DNA of 64,000 nucleotides from Nocardiopsis metallicus. Lineage in GTDB: Bacteria; Actinomycetota; Actinomycetes; Streptosporangiales; Streptosporangiaceae. Positions 8,651 to 17,568 of this stretch are shown one piece after another (positions within the stretch are counted from its first letter, which is position 1; every line of letters begins with the position of its first letter). The notes under the pieces were generated by a model that saw only the letters and a list, made by a program, of their open reading frames with translations, searched no databases and was not told the origin of the DNA. Made by a program: the position numbers and the translations under genes. Location: positions 6,200,001-6,264,000 of the forward strand of contig NZ_JACHDO010000001.1 in assembly GCF_014201115.1 (NCBI RefSeq). The letters run 5' to 3'.

Positions 8651-8681
8651 TTGGACGCCGGGCGCGGGGCTGTCCTAGCCT
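8651..8681 (+). promoter_or_regulatory. Candidate promoter of the glycosyltransferase gene
   Basis: TTGGAC (8651-8656) and TAGCCT (8676-8681) resemble actinomycete -35 and -10 hexamers, with a rather long 19-base spacer, 120 bases upstream of the TTG start. Confidence 0.35.
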
Positions 8682-8801
8682 AGCGCGCACGTGCTTCCAC
8701 CAGATCTACGGCTAGGCCCCCGACGCCCCGCGCCCTCCCCGCCAACACAGGGGACCGGCGCCCGCCAGTCCTACCCGTAGAGAGCCCCCTGGAGAAGCAC
8801 C

Positions 8802-10004
8802 TTGACTCGCCGCCTGCACATCGCCATGGTCGGGGTCCCCGCCGTGAGCCACGTCCTGCCCAGCCTGGAGATCATCCGGGAGCTGGTCGCCCGCGGCCAC
8901 CGCGTGACCTACGCCAACGACCCCGTGGACCGGGTCGGAGGCCTCATCGCCTCGACCGGTGCCGAACTCGTCCGCTTCACCACCACCCTGCCCACCGGGG
9001 ACGAGGAGTGGGGCGGCGACCCGATCGAGGGGATGGACATCTTCCTCGACGACGCCATCAACTCCTTGCCCGTGCTCCGCGAGGCCTACGAGAACGACCG
9101 CCCGGACCTGTTCCTGTACGACATCGGCGGCTACGCGGCCCGGGTCCTGGCCGTCAACTGGGGCGTCCCGTCCGTGCAGCTCTCCCCGACCTACGTGGCC
9201 TGGGCCGACTACGCGGACACCGTCCTGGAACGGCTGCGCGAGCAGCCCGGCGCGAGCGGGCACTTCGCCAAGTTCGACTCCTGGCTGACCGGGAACGGCG
9301 TCACCGGGCTGGACCACACGAACTTCGCCGGGGTCCCGGACCGCGCTCTGGCGATGATCCCGCGTGAGATGCAGCCCTTCGCCGACACCGTCTCCGACAC
9401 GGTCACGTTCGTGGGCCCGTGCCTGGGCGAGCGCGCGGACCAGGGCCACTGGACCAGGACCGCGGACGCCGAGCGGGTCCTGCTGGTCTCCCTGGGCTCG
9501 GCCTTCACCCGGCAGCCGGAGTTCTACCGCTCCTGCCTGAAGGCCTTCGGCGACCTGCCCGGCTGGCACACCGTGCTCCAGGTCGGCGAGTACGTGAACG
9601 CCGACGACCTGGGCGCGATCCCCGCCAACGTCGAAGTCCGTTCCTGGGTACCGCAGCTGGACATCCTCCGCCAGGCGGACGCCTTCGTCACCCACGCGGG
9701 GATGGGCGGTTCCAGCGAGGGCCTGTACACGGCCACACCGATGATCGCGGTGCCCCAGGCGGCCGACCAGTTCGACAACGCCGACCGCCTCCAGGAGGTC
9801 GGGGTGGCCCGCCGGATCGACACCGCGGACGCCACCCCCGGGGCACTGCGGGCGGCCCTGCTCGACCTCACCTCCGCCCCGGCGGTGGCCGAGCGCCTGG
9901 CCGGGATCAGCGCCCGGCTCCAGGAGAGCGGTACCTCCTACGCGGCCGACCTCGTCGAGACCGAGGCCCGGAAGGCGGCCGAGGCGGCCGGAGCCGCCGA
10001 GTAG
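8802..10004 (+). CDS. MGT-family (macrolide-type) glycosyltransferase
   Basis: A 400-residue GT-B fold, GT1-family enzyme that transfers a sugar from a UDP- or dTDP-sugar to a small lipophilic acceptor. The acceptor domain begins HIAMVGVPAVSHVLPSLEII with a His in the family's usual catalytic place. The donor domain carries the MGT signature HAGMGGSSEGLYTATPMIAV followed by PQAADQFDNADR. Similar enzymes inactivate macrolides or decorate natural products. The TTG start at 8802 is supported by GGAG 7 bases upstream and by homologue-like length. It stands alone with a terminator at 10031-10073, so a resistance or detoxification role is more likely than a biosynthetic one; this is inference. Confidence 0.9.
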   Translation: MTRRLHIAMVGVPAVSHVLPSLEIIRELVARGHRVTYANDPVDRVGGLIASTGAELVRFTTTLPTGDEEWGGDPIEGMDIFLDDAINSLPVLREAYENDRPDLFLYDIGGYAARVLAVNWGVPSVQLSPTYVAWADYADTVLERLREQPGASGHFAKFDSWLTGNGVTGLDHTNFAGVPDRALAMIPREMQPFADTVSDTVTFVGPCLGERADQGHWTRTADAERVLLVSLGSAFTRQPEFYRSCLKAFGDLPGWHTVLQVGEYVNADDLGAIPANVEVRSWVPQLDILRQADAFVTHAGMGGSSEGLYTATPMIAVPQAADQFDNADRLQEVGVARRIDTADATPGALRAALLDLTSAPAVAERLAGISARLQESGTSYAADLVETEARKAAEAAGAAE

Positions 10005-10030
10005 CCCTCTCCGCGACACCTCTTCCCATG

Positions 10031-10073
10031 ACGGCGGTGCGCCGCGCCCTTGGCGGGTACGGCGCACCGCCGT
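10031..10073 (+). terminator. Terminator after the glycosyltransferase gene
   Basis: Perfect 13-bp stem, ACGGCGGTGCGCC (10031-10043) with GGCGCACCGCCGT (10061-10073), 17-base loop. Confidence 0.7.
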
Positions 10074-10126
10074 GCCTCGTCGACGCCACACCGCCAGCCG
10101 CGCATCACCAACAGCGGGGAGCGCGC

Positions 10127-10449
10127 ATGGACCACCTCGTCGTCGTCACCGGCGGACCGGGACCGGGCGAGACGACCCTGATCGACCACCTGGCCGGGCT
10201 CGGGTACGGGCGCACGGTCGAGGCGGGCCGGGCCGTCATCCGCGACCGGCGGCAGATCGACGGCCCCGCCCTGGCCGGAGGCCTTCACCGGGGACAGCGA
10301 GCGCCACCGGTCATCGGAGGAGGCCGGACGCACCTGTGAGGGGACGCGCGAGGCCCACCCGGCCTTGCGGGTGCGAGCTGCTCACCCCGCCCCGGGTGCC
10401 GGTCGCCGAGCGCGTCCGCTTCGTACCGGACCACCTGGCGAAGCCCCCG
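10127..10449 (+). pseudogene. Remnant of an AAA_28-type ATP-binding protein gene
   Basis: The reading frame starts with an ATG after a GGGGAG ribosome site and encodes MDHLVVVTGGPGPGETTLI and AGRAVIRDRRQI, the N-terminus of the small actinobacterial AAA_28 ATPases. The Walker A lysine is replaced by Glu (expected G-x-G-K-T, found G-P-G-E-T). The frame closes at 10339. In another frame, from about 10372, comes CELLTPPRVPVAERVRFV, the usual C-terminal strand of the same family. The roughly 90 central residues of the functional protein are missing. Loss of the catalytic Lys, a frameshift and an internal deletion together make this a dead gene. Confidence 0.6.
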
Positions 10450-10500
10450 GCCAGACCTGCGGGCCCAGACCTGCGGGCCCAGGCCTGCGCGGAGCACATC

Positions 10501-10710
10501 TTAGGCCTCCAGGGACATACCCCGGGCGTTCAGCAGGTCGCTCAGGATGTCGGTGCCCGTGGGGCCCATCCCCTGAAGCTCCAGCAGGTCGCTCTCGCTC
10601 ACCCCGTCCAGCTGCTCCAGTCTCGTGTATCCGGCGTGTGCCAGGGCCCGCTGGGCGGGGGCACCGATGCCGGGGAACTCTTCTTCCGCTCTGTCCTCTG
10701 TTCTGGCCAT
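10501..10710 (-). CDS. Small helix-hairpin-helix DNA-binding protein
   Basis: A 69-residue protein made almost entirely of a double helix-hairpin-helix: FPGIGAPAQRALAHAGY then LEQLDGVSESDLLELQGMGP, the G-x-G/G-x-P hairpins being the non-specific DNA contact points seen in RNA polymerase alpha C-terminal domain and repair proteins. Proteins of this size and make-up are common in actinomycetes and usually annotated simply as DNA-binding. The ATG at 10710 has an AGGA upstream on the minus strand. It is convergent with the pseudogene and divergent from the kinase operon; no partner is apparent. Confidence 0.8.
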   Translation of the reverse strand: MARTEDRAEEEFPGIGAPAQRALAHAGYTRLEQLDGVSESDLLELQGMGPTGTDILSDLLNARGMSLEA

Positions 10711-10918
10711 GTGGGTGTCCTACCCAGCGCATGGGATGCCGCAGATGACGTGTGTGTTGCGGTTGTGGCCGCTCGTGGCCGGAAAACGCGTAGTCCCTTG
10801 TGGATCGGGGTGGGCCCGGCCACACTCTTGTCCTAGGTAAAGAGAGAGTACGGAGCGGCTCGGGCAGCCGGGGGTGATACGTCAGGTGGCGAGGGCTTCA
10901 GGGTCGGGTGTGCCGCCG

Positions 10919-12175
10919 ATGAGCTGGGAGGGCGTCGACCACGCGCTCAACCGGGTCCGCGGCGAGGCCGACCGTATCGCGCTCAACCTCGCCGATCTGG
11001 ACCGGCACGTGGGATACCAGCTGCTCAGGGAGGCCGACCTGGTCGGCGGGACCAGGAGCCGCTGGGATCAGGCCTCGGTGCACCTCCACAGGCTGTGGAC
11101 GGTACACGGCGCCTTCGCGGCGGTCATCGACCGGGCGGTCCGGGTGCGTGCGAACGGTGGCGAGGACCCGCTGGGCGAACTCACGTTCCTGCTCCTGGGC
11201 GAGTCCGTCACGCTCCCCCTCGCCGAGCAGCCCCTGCGCGAGCGAGGACTGCTCGACCCCGACACCGAACACATCACCCTCGCCGAGGCCGTCGCGCGTA
11301 TGTCCGCCGACTACGAGGAGGCCACGGAGGTCATCTCGGCGGCGGAGACCGCCTGGGACGCCCTGCACCCCAGGCTCGGTGAGCTGGAGTCCATGTGGCA
11401 GGAGGTCTGCACCCTCTCCGACCAGGTCGAACTGGGCGACGATCAGCACGAGAACCTCCGCGAACAGCTGTTCCGAGTGGGGGAGACCGTCCGCCGCGAC
11501 CCCCTCTCCCTGGTCGTCGACGCCCGCGTCGACACCTCGTCCCTGGACCGCCTCAGGGGCCTGCTCGACCGCACCCGCGGCGAACTCCGCGACGCCCTGC
11601 GCATGCGCGACTCCTACACCGAGAGCATCAAGCGCCTCGTTTCGGCCATCGACGACGTGGAACAGGTCGTCCGGCGCGCCGGTGAACTGCGCGCCCGGGT
11701 CATCGCGAAGATCTCCTCACCCCGGGCCATCGACGTCCCCGACCCCGTGCCGGGGCTGCGCGCCGCCGTGGTGGAGATGGACATCCTGCGCTCCCAGAGC
11801 GACTGGTGGGGGCTGGGCGCCCGGCTGGGACAGCTGCAGCGCTCCGTCCACCAGGCCGGTGACGACGCGAAGGAACGGGAGGACAACCTCACCGGGCTCC
11901 TCCAGCGCCGGGCCGAGCTCCGCGGCCGACTCGACGCCTTCCGGGCCCGCTCGGTCCGCCTCGGTCTGGCCGAACACGAACGGCTCACCGAACTCCACGG
12001 CCGCGCCCACTGGGAACTGTGGAACGCCCCCTGTGACCTGCGAGCGGCCACCGTGGCGCTGTCCGCCTACCAGCGGAGGCTCCAGGAACTTTCGGGAGAC
12101 GAACCCCCGGGAAGCAGAACCACACCGGGAGACAGGGCGTCAGATGGCGAGACTGATGGTGGTGTGAGCAGATGA
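10919..12175 (+). CDS. Coiled-coil protein, first gene of the PknG operon
   Basis: About 418 residues, almost entirely predicted helix with long charged heptad-like stretches (for example ISAAETAWDALHPRLGELES and ERLTELHGRAHWELW), no signal peptide and no membrane helix. I do not recognise a named family. The ATG at 10919 (MSWEGVDH) is my choice; an in-frame GTG at 10874 would add 15 residues and neither has a strong ribosome site. The stop codon overlaps the kinase start in an ATGA, so the two are translationally coupled, which suggests a scaffold or substrate role in the kinase pathway. That role is inferred only from position. Confidence 0.75.
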   Translation: MSWEGVDHALNRVRGEADRIALNLADLDRHVGYQLLREADLVGGTRSRWDQASVHLHRLWTVHGAFAAVIDRAVRVRANGGEDPLGELTFLLLGESVTLPLAEQPLRERGLLDPDTEHITLAEAVARMSADYEEATEVISAAETAWDALHPRLGELESMWQEVCTLSDQVELGDDQHENLREQLFRVGETVRRDPLSLVVDARVDTSSLDRLRGLLDRTRGELRDALRMRDSYTESIKRLVSAIDDVEQVVRRAGELRARVIAKISSPRAIDVPDPVPGLRAAVVEMDILRSQSDWWGLGARLGQLQRSVHQAGDDAKEREDNLTGLLQRRAELRGRLDAFRARSVRLGLAEHERLTELHGRAHWELWNAPCDLRAATVALSAYQRRLQELSGDEPPGSRTTPGDRASDGETDGGVSR

Positions 12176-14805
12176 CCGAGTGCACTTCTCCCGGCTGCCA
12201 GGGCCAGATCGAGGACGGCTTCTGTGTCGTGTGCGGTCTCGCCCCGGTGGAAACACAGCCTCCTGTGCCCCAGCCGGGTGCCGGGGCGCCGACCGCGGGT
12301 CCGGCACCCGGATCCCCCGGACCTCCCGGACCTCCCGGATCCCCTGGCTACCGGGGCCCCTCGGGGCCCCAACGCCCGCCCGGGTACCAGCACCCTTCCG
12401 GGCCCCAGGCCGCCCAGCACCCTTCCTGGCCCCAGCCGTCCCAGGCGCCCCCGGGACAGCAGAGACCACCCGCCCCGCGGCCTGCGGCCTCCGGACCCCA
12501 GCCCGTCTTCGGAGTGCCCCAGCAGGCGAGTCCACTGGGTTCGGGTCCGCAACCCTCCCCGGCCTCCGGCCCCTCCCCGGCCGGGAGCGGTGCCACCGAC
12601 CAGTGGGTGCCCTCCAGCCCCTCCCTCCGGGACCCCGCGGGCAACGACATGTCCGTGCACTCCCACCCGATCAGCTCGGGCAACATCCGCCTGTCCGGCC
12701 GCTCCGGTCCGGGCAGTACCGCCGGGACCGTCGGCAGCTCGCGCACCGGGAGCAGCTCCAGCCGCGGTTCCAAGCGCGGCATGCTGGGCCTGGGTATGGT
12801 CCAGGTCCCGCTGGTCCCCGCCCGCGACCCCTCCGAAGCGATCATGACCAACCCGGTCGTGTCGGAGAAGAACCGCTTCTGCGGCAACTGCGGAGAGAAG
12901 GTCGGCCGGGCCCGCGGAGGCCAGGAAGGCCGCACCGAGGGCTTCTGCCGCCAGTGCGGTACCCAGTTCTCCTTCACCCCCAAGCTGGCCAAGGGCGACA
13001 TGGTCGGCGGTCAGTACGAGGTCCTGGGCTGCCTGGCCCACGGCGGGCTCGGCTGGATCTACCTGGCCAGGGACCGCAACGTCAACGACCGCTGGGTGGT
13101 CCTCAAGGGCCTGCTCAACGCCGGTGACGCCGAGGCGCACAAGGCCGCCGCGGCGGAACGGGCCTTCCTCTCCGAGGTCGAGCACCCCAACATCGTCAAG
13201 ATCATCAACTTCTCCCAGCACCCCGACCCGCGCACCGGAATCCCCGGCGGCCACATCGTCATGGAGTACGTGGGCGGCAAATCGCTGCGGGAGCTGCTCG
13301 TCGAACGCCGGCAGGACGGCTCCGGGGAGGAGGTCCTCCCCGTCGAGCGGGTGATCGCCTACGGCCTGGAGTGCCTGCGCGCCCTCGGTTACCTGCACTC
13401 CAAGGGCCTGCTCTACTGCGACTTCAAGCCGGACAACGTCATCCAGAGCGAGGAGCTGATCAAGCTCATCGACCTCGGCGGCGTCCGGCGCATGGACGAC
13501 ACGCTCAGCCCCGTCTACACCACCCCCGGCTACCGGGTGCCCGAGGACGAGCTCCGGGGGCCGGGCCCCACGATCAGCGCCGACCTCTACTCCGTCGGCC
13601 GCGCCCTGGCGGTGCTCAGCTTCCACTTCAGCTTCATGCGCCAGCACCCGCACAGCATCCCGCCCCGGAACGAGGTGCCGCTGCTCCAGCGGTACGAGTC
13701 CTACGACCGCTTCCTGCGCCGGGCCACCAACATCGAACCCGAGTCGCGCTTCCACGACGCCGGGGACATGGCCGACCAGCTCACCGGGGTGCTCCGCGAG
13801 GTCCTCTCCGAGATCGAGGGCACCCCGCACCCGGCGGCCTCCGCGCTCTTCGGCGGGGAAACCTTCACCAGCGGCTCCGACGTGGGCGCGCACAACGCCG
13901 ACCGCATGCTCAGCCCGCCCTCGCCCACCGAGGCCGCCGGGCTGCTGCCCGCCCCGCTCGTCGACCCGGTCGACCCGGCCGCCCAACTCCTGCGCAGCTT
14001 CGCGGGCATGCCCCCGGCCGAGCTCATCCCGACCCTGCGCGCGGCCCAGGCGCCCACCCCCGAGACCCTGTTGATGCTCGCCCGGGCGCTGATCACGGTC
14101 GGCCAGCACAACGAGGCCCTGGACGCCCTCCAACAGTTCAGCTCGGCCGTGCCCGGCGACTGGCGGACCATGTGGTACCTCGCCGTGGCCGAACTCAGCA
14201 CGGGCAGCTTCCAGGAGGCCCGGAACCACTTCGACGAGCTCTACGACCACCTCCCCGGGGAGGTGGCGCCCAAGCTCGGCCTGGCCCTGGCGTGCGAACG
14301 CACCGCAGACCTGGAGACGGCCGCACGCCAGTACGCCACGGTGTGGTCCACCGACCACTCCTACGTGAGCGCGGCCTTCGGACTGGCCCGGATCAGAGTG
14401 GCCCAGGGTGACCGGGCCTCCGCCATCCAGGTCCTGGACACCGTCCCCGAGCTGTCGAGCCTGTACATCCACGCCCAGACCGCACTGATCGCCGCGCTCG
14501 CCACCGGCGCCACCGACAGCGCCGACTACGTGCGCGCCGGTGAACGGCTCGGCCGGATCGGTCTGGACAGCGAGTCCGCCGACCGGTTGGCCGCCCGGGT
14601 CCTGGAGTCCGCCCTGACCTGGCTCCGGTCGGGCGGCAGCGCCCCGGCCGGTCAGCGACTCCTGGACGGTGACCTCACCGAGGAGGGCGTCCGCGCCAAC
14701 CTGGAGCGCCGCTACCGGTCCCTGGCACACCGGGCCAGCCGGACCTCGGAGCGCTACGAGCTCATCGACAGGGCGAACTCCCTACGCCCGGTGACACTCC
14801 TGTGA
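12172..14805 (+). CDS. pknG: PknG-like serine/threonine protein kinase with zinc ribbons and TPRs
   Basis: Soluble 877-residue kinase. Order of parts: a zinc ribbon at the extreme N-terminus (C4, C9, C18, C21), a 200-residue Pro/Gly/Ser/Gln-rich linker, a second rubredoxin-like ribbon (FCGNCG near 236 and FCRQCG about 25 residues later), the kinase domain (about 280-540) and a C-terminal helical TPR region. Kinase motifs: glycine loop CLAHGGLGWIYLA, catalytic Lys near 312 (VVLKGLL), catalytic loop YCDFKPDNV near 415, and DLGG instead of DFG, as in PknG (DLGA). The rubredoxin-kinase-TPR order is diagnostic of PknG, which in mycobacteria phosphorylates the FHA protein GarA to control glutamate metabolism. 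There is no transmembrane segment. GlnX and GlnH homologues lie downstream. Confidence 0.93.
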   Translation: MTECTSPGCQGQIEDGFCVVCGLAPVETQPPVPQPGAGAPTAGPAPGSPGPPGPPGSPGYRGPSGPQRPPGYQHPSGPQAAQHPSWPQPSQAPPGQQRPPAPRPAASGPQPVFGVPQQASPLGSGPQPSPASGPSPAGSGATDQWVPSSPSLRDPAGNDMSVHSHPISSGNIRLSGRSGPGSTAGTVGSSRTGSSSSRGSKRGMLGLGMVQVPLVPARDPSEAIMTNPVVSEKNRFCGNCGEKVGRARGGQEGRTEGFCRQCGTQFSFTPKLAKGDMVGGQYEVLGCLAHGGLGWIYLARDRNVNDRWVVLKGLLNAGDAEAHKAAAAERAFLSEVEHPNIVKIINFSQHPDPRTGIPGGHIVMEYVGGKSLRELLVERRQDGSGEEVLPVERVIAYGLECLRALGYLHSKGLLYCDFKPDNVIQSEELIKLIDLGGVRRMDDTLSPVYTTPGYRVPEDELRGPGPTISADLYSVGRALAVLSFHFSFMRQHPHSIPPRNEVPLLQRYESYDRFLRRATNIEPESRFHDAGDMADQLTGVLREVLSEIEGTPHPAASALFGGETFTSGSDVGAHNADRMLSPPSPTEAAGLLPAPLVDPVDPAAQLLRSFAGMPPAELIPTLRAAQAPTPETLLMLARALITVGQHNEALDALQQFSSAVPGDWRTMWYLAVAELSTGSFQEARNHFDELYDHLPGEVAPKLGLALACERTADLETAARQYATVWSTDHSYVSAAFGLARIRVAQGDRASAIQVLDTVPELSSLYIHAQTALIAALATGATDSADYVRAGERLGRIGLDSESADRLAARVLESALTWLRSGGSAPAGQRLLDGDLTEEGVRANLERRYRSLAHRASRTSERYELIDRANSLRPVTLL

Positions 14806-14822
14806 GGATCGAAGGAACGGCG

Positions 14823-16226
14823 ATGACAAAGGTGCGGACCTGCCCTACCTGCGCCGACACGGTGTCAGCGGAGGACGCCTTCTGTGAGGGGTGCGGTCAG
14901 ACCCTCCCGAAGGCCCCGTCGGCGCGGACGGAGGAGAGCGGTCAACCCGACCGCGTGCCCACCACCCCCCAGCCGAGCATGTCCGGGGCCTCGGCCTCCG
15001 AGGCGGAGACGATGGTGGTGGAGCGTCCCGGCCTGACCCCCGCTGACGGCGCCCCGACCGCGCCCCAGGTCAGCCTGAACGGCGCAGTGCGCGACGAGCG
15101 GATCGAGGGCGGTGGCCGGGGCGACGGGGACGCTGACGGTGCCGGGGACCCCGACGGGGAGCTCTCGGACTGGGAGGCGGTCGACCTCCAGATCACCCAA
15201 CCCATCTACCGGAACCCGGCGCCCCCCGCATCCAGGCCCGAACCGGCCGGAGCGCCCCCGGCGGCGGAGGCCGTCCCCGAGTGGCCGCCGCCCGCCGTGG
15301 GAAGCAACCCGGTCGCCGTGGACAACCCCGAACTGTGCGTGTGGTGCCCGGGACGGGTCGTGGACGGGTACTGCGAGAAGTGCGGTTTCCTCCAGCCCAC
15401 CGGACGCGACCACGTCGAGGTCCGCGCCGGACGGGCCTTCGGGGTCAGTGACCGGGGCCTGCGGCACAAGCGCAACGAGGACGCGATGGCCATCCGGGTC
15501 ATCGAGGACGGCGCGCCCCGGGCCGCGGGGACCGTCGTGGCGGTCGTCTGCGACGGGGTTTCCAGCTCGCCCCGCTCCGACGAGGCCTCCCGGGTCACCG
15601 CCGAGACCGGGGCGACCGTGCTCGCCGAGCAGATGCGCCAGGGGGCCGACCCCCGCGAGGCCACCGGGGCGGCGATGACCCGCGCCGCCCAGGCGGTCGC
15701 CGCCATCGCCGACTCACCCAGCTCCGCCCCGGCCTGCACCTTCGTGTCCGCGGTGGTGGACCCCGCCACCGGCGCGGTCACCGTCGGCTGGGTCGGGGAC
15801 AGCCGTGCCTACTGGATCTCCGGCGGCCCCGCCTCCAGTGCCTCGACCCTGCTCACCAGGGACGACTCCTGGAGCGAGGCGATGGTGCAGATGGGTGCGC
15901 TCTCCCGCGAGGAGGCGATGCGCTCGGCCAACGCCCACGCGCTCATCGCCTGGATGGGCGCGGACTCGGGAGAGATCGACGCGCACGTCTCGACGGTCAC
16001 CCCCACCGGTCCCGGTGCCATCCTGCTGTGCAGCGACGGCCTCTGGAACTACTACCCGCAGGCCCAGGACCTGACCGATGCGGTACCGGGGGCCACCGCC
16101 GCCCCGCTGGAGGGGGCCCGCACCTACGTCAGCCTCGCCCTGAGAGCGGGCGGCAAGGACAACATCACCGTCGTCGTCATTCCCGTACCCACCGAACAAG
16201 GGGGTTCCCGTGCCGCACAGCTCTGA
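14823..16226 (+). CDS. PP2C-family protein phosphatase with two zinc ribbons
   Basis: 467 residues. N-terminal zinc ribbon with C7, C10, C21, C24; acidic/Pro linker; a second ribbon with C172, C175 and a YCEKCG pair about 10 residues on; then a PP2C domain. Metal and catalytic motifs are intact: RNEDA (Asp about 220), VCDGVS (Asp about 244), GWVGDSRAYW, CSDGLW (Asp about 405) and GKDNITVVV (Asp about 446). PP2C enzymes use two Mn/Mg ions to remove phosphate from Ser/Thr, so this is the expected antagonist of the kinase upstream. The ATG at 14823 follows GAAGGA; an overlapping GTG at 14802 is less likely. The paired ribbons mirror those of the kinase and FHA protein. Confidence 0.92.
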   Translation: MTKVRTCPTCADTVSAEDAFCEGCGQTLPKAPSARTEESGQPDRVPTTPQPSMSGASASEAETMVVERPGLTPADGAPTAPQVSLNGAVRDERIEGGGRGDGDADGAGDPDGELSDWEAVDLQITQPIYRNPAPPASRPEPAGAPPAAEAVPEWPPPAVGSNPVAVDNPELCVWCPGRVVDGYCEKCGFLQPTGRDHVEVRAGRAFGVSDRGLRHKRNEDAMAIRVIEDGAPRAAGTVVAVVCDGVSSSPRSDEASRVTAETGATVLAEQMRQGADPREATGAAMTRAAQAVAAIADSPSSAPACTFVSAVVDPATGAVTVGWVGDSRAYWISGGPASSASTLLTRDDSWSEAMVQMGALSREEAMRSANAHALIAWMGADSGEIDAHVSTVTPTGPGAILLCSDGLWNYYPQAQDLTDAVPGATAAPLEGARTYVSLALRAGGKDNITVVVIPVPTEQGGSRAAQL

Positions 16227-17559
16227 CCGCTCCGGCGAGCCCGAGTTCCGCGTCGAGATCGACCAGAACCCCTTCCTGCCCATCGGTGGTACCGAGGTGC
16301 ACGCCGTGGTGAGCGTGACCTCGAACAGCCCGGTGCTGGTGGGTTCGGCGGTGCGCGCCGCGGAGGTGATCATCGTCGACACCTCCGGCTCCATGTACGG
16401 CGAGAAGATCAACGCGGCCAAGCAGGCGGCGCGCGCGGCCATCGAGACCCTGCGCGACGGCGTCCGCTTCGCGGTGGTCGCCGGGCACCGCGAGGCGGAG
16501 ATGATCTTCCCCGAGACCGCCCGCCTGGTGGAGGTCGACGCCTCGACCCGGGCGGCCGCGCTGGACGCGGTGGGCAAGCTGCGCGCCGACGGCGGCACCC
16601 GTATGGGCAGCTGGCTGCTCAAGGCCGCGGCGCTGTTCGACACCGTCGACGACGGCATCAAGCACGCCATCCTGCTCACCGACGGCCAGAACAACGAGAT
16701 GTCCGACGTCTTCGAGGGGGTGCTCCAGCGGCTCGCCGGACGGTTCGTCTGCGACTGCCGCGGGGTGGGTACCGACTGGAAGGTGGCGGAGCTGCGCCGG
16801 ATCGACGCCGCCCTGCTCGGCGGCGGGCCGGGTATCATCGCCGACCCCGCCGACCTGGAGGCGGATTTCCGGGCGATGGCCCAGGCCTCCATGGGCAAGG
16901 CGGTGGCCGATGTGGCACTGCGCCTGTGGACGCCCCAACACGCGGTGGTGCGCTACGTGAAACAGGTGGCGCCCACCGTCCAGGACCTCAGCGGACGCGC
17001 GGTCGAACGGGTCGCCCAGGCCGGGGACTACCCCACCGGTTCCTGGGGTACGGAGAGCCGCGACTACCACGTGTGCGTGGAGGTACCGCCGGGCGATCCC
17101 GGCCGCCAGTTGCGCGCGGGCTGGGTCAGAGTGGTGGTGCCCGGCGAGGGCGGGGCCCCGGACCAGGTCCTCGCCTCCGGAAACATCCTCGCCGAGTGGA
17201 CGTCGGACGAGGTCAGGGCCACCGAGATCAACCCCCGGGTGGCCCACTACACGGGTCAGGCCGAACTGGCCCAGGCGATTCAGGACGGGCTCGCCGCCCG
17301 TCGCGAGGGAGACGAAGCGACCGCCACCACCAGGCTGGGTCGGGCCGTCGCGCTCGCCAACGAGTCGGGGAACGAGGAGACCGCGAGACTCCTCGACCGC
17401 GTCGTCGACGTCGTCGACGCGGTCACCGGAACGGTCCGGCTCAAGCCCAGCGTCGACAAGGTCGACGAGATGACCCTCGACACCAACTCGACCCGGACCG
17501 TACGGACCCGTCCCCGCCAGAGCGGACCGGGAACCGGCGGTGCCCCCGGACCCGGGTAG
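16210..17559 (+). CDS. vWA-domain protein of the PknG operon
   Basis: 449 residues with a von Willebrand A domain carrying a complete MIDAS metal site: D57-x-S59-x-S61 in VDTSGSMYG, Thr about 130 (DGGTRMGSW) and Asp about 158 (LLTDGQNNE). Such domains bind partners through a divalent cation. After it comes a beta-rich region (about 230-340) and a helical, TPR-like stretch (LAQAIQDGLAARREGDEATA). There is no signal peptide or membrane helix, so it is cytoplasmic. The GTG at 16210 overlaps the phosphatase end by 17 bases and has AAGGGGG before it. It probably acts as an assembly or regulatory platform for kinase and phosphatase; the partners are inferred from the operon. Confidence 0.9.
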   Translation: MPHSSDRSGEPEFRVEIDQNPFLPIGGTEVHAVVSVTSNSPVLVGSAVRAAEVIIVDTSGSMYGEKINAAKQAARAAIETLRDGVRFAVVAGHREAEMIFPETARLVEVDASTRAAALDAVGKLRADGGTRMGSWLLKAAALFDTVDDGIKHAILLTDGQNNEMSDVFEGVLQRLAGRFVCDCRGVGTDWKVAELRRIDAALLGGGPGIIADPADLEADFRAMAQASMGKAVADVALRLWTPQHAVVRYVKQVAPTVQDLSGRAVERVAQAGDYPTGSWGTESRDYHVCVEVPPGDPGRQLRAGWVRVVVPGEGGAPDQVLASGNILAEWTSDEVRATEINPRVAHYTGQAELAQAIQDGLAARREGDEATATTRLGRAVALANESGNEETARLLDRVVDVVDAVTGTVRLKPSVDKVDEMTLDTNSTRTVRTRPRQSGPGTGGAPGPG

Positions 17560-17568
17560 GAGGGACCC

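Noticed and set aside
12067..14730. An 887-residue open frame on the minus strand across the kinase gene
   Set aside because: High GC at codon position 3 of the kinase gene removes stops from the antisense frame. The product is low-complexity Gly/Val/Leu/Arg without any family motif, and the plus-strand kinase has full motifs.
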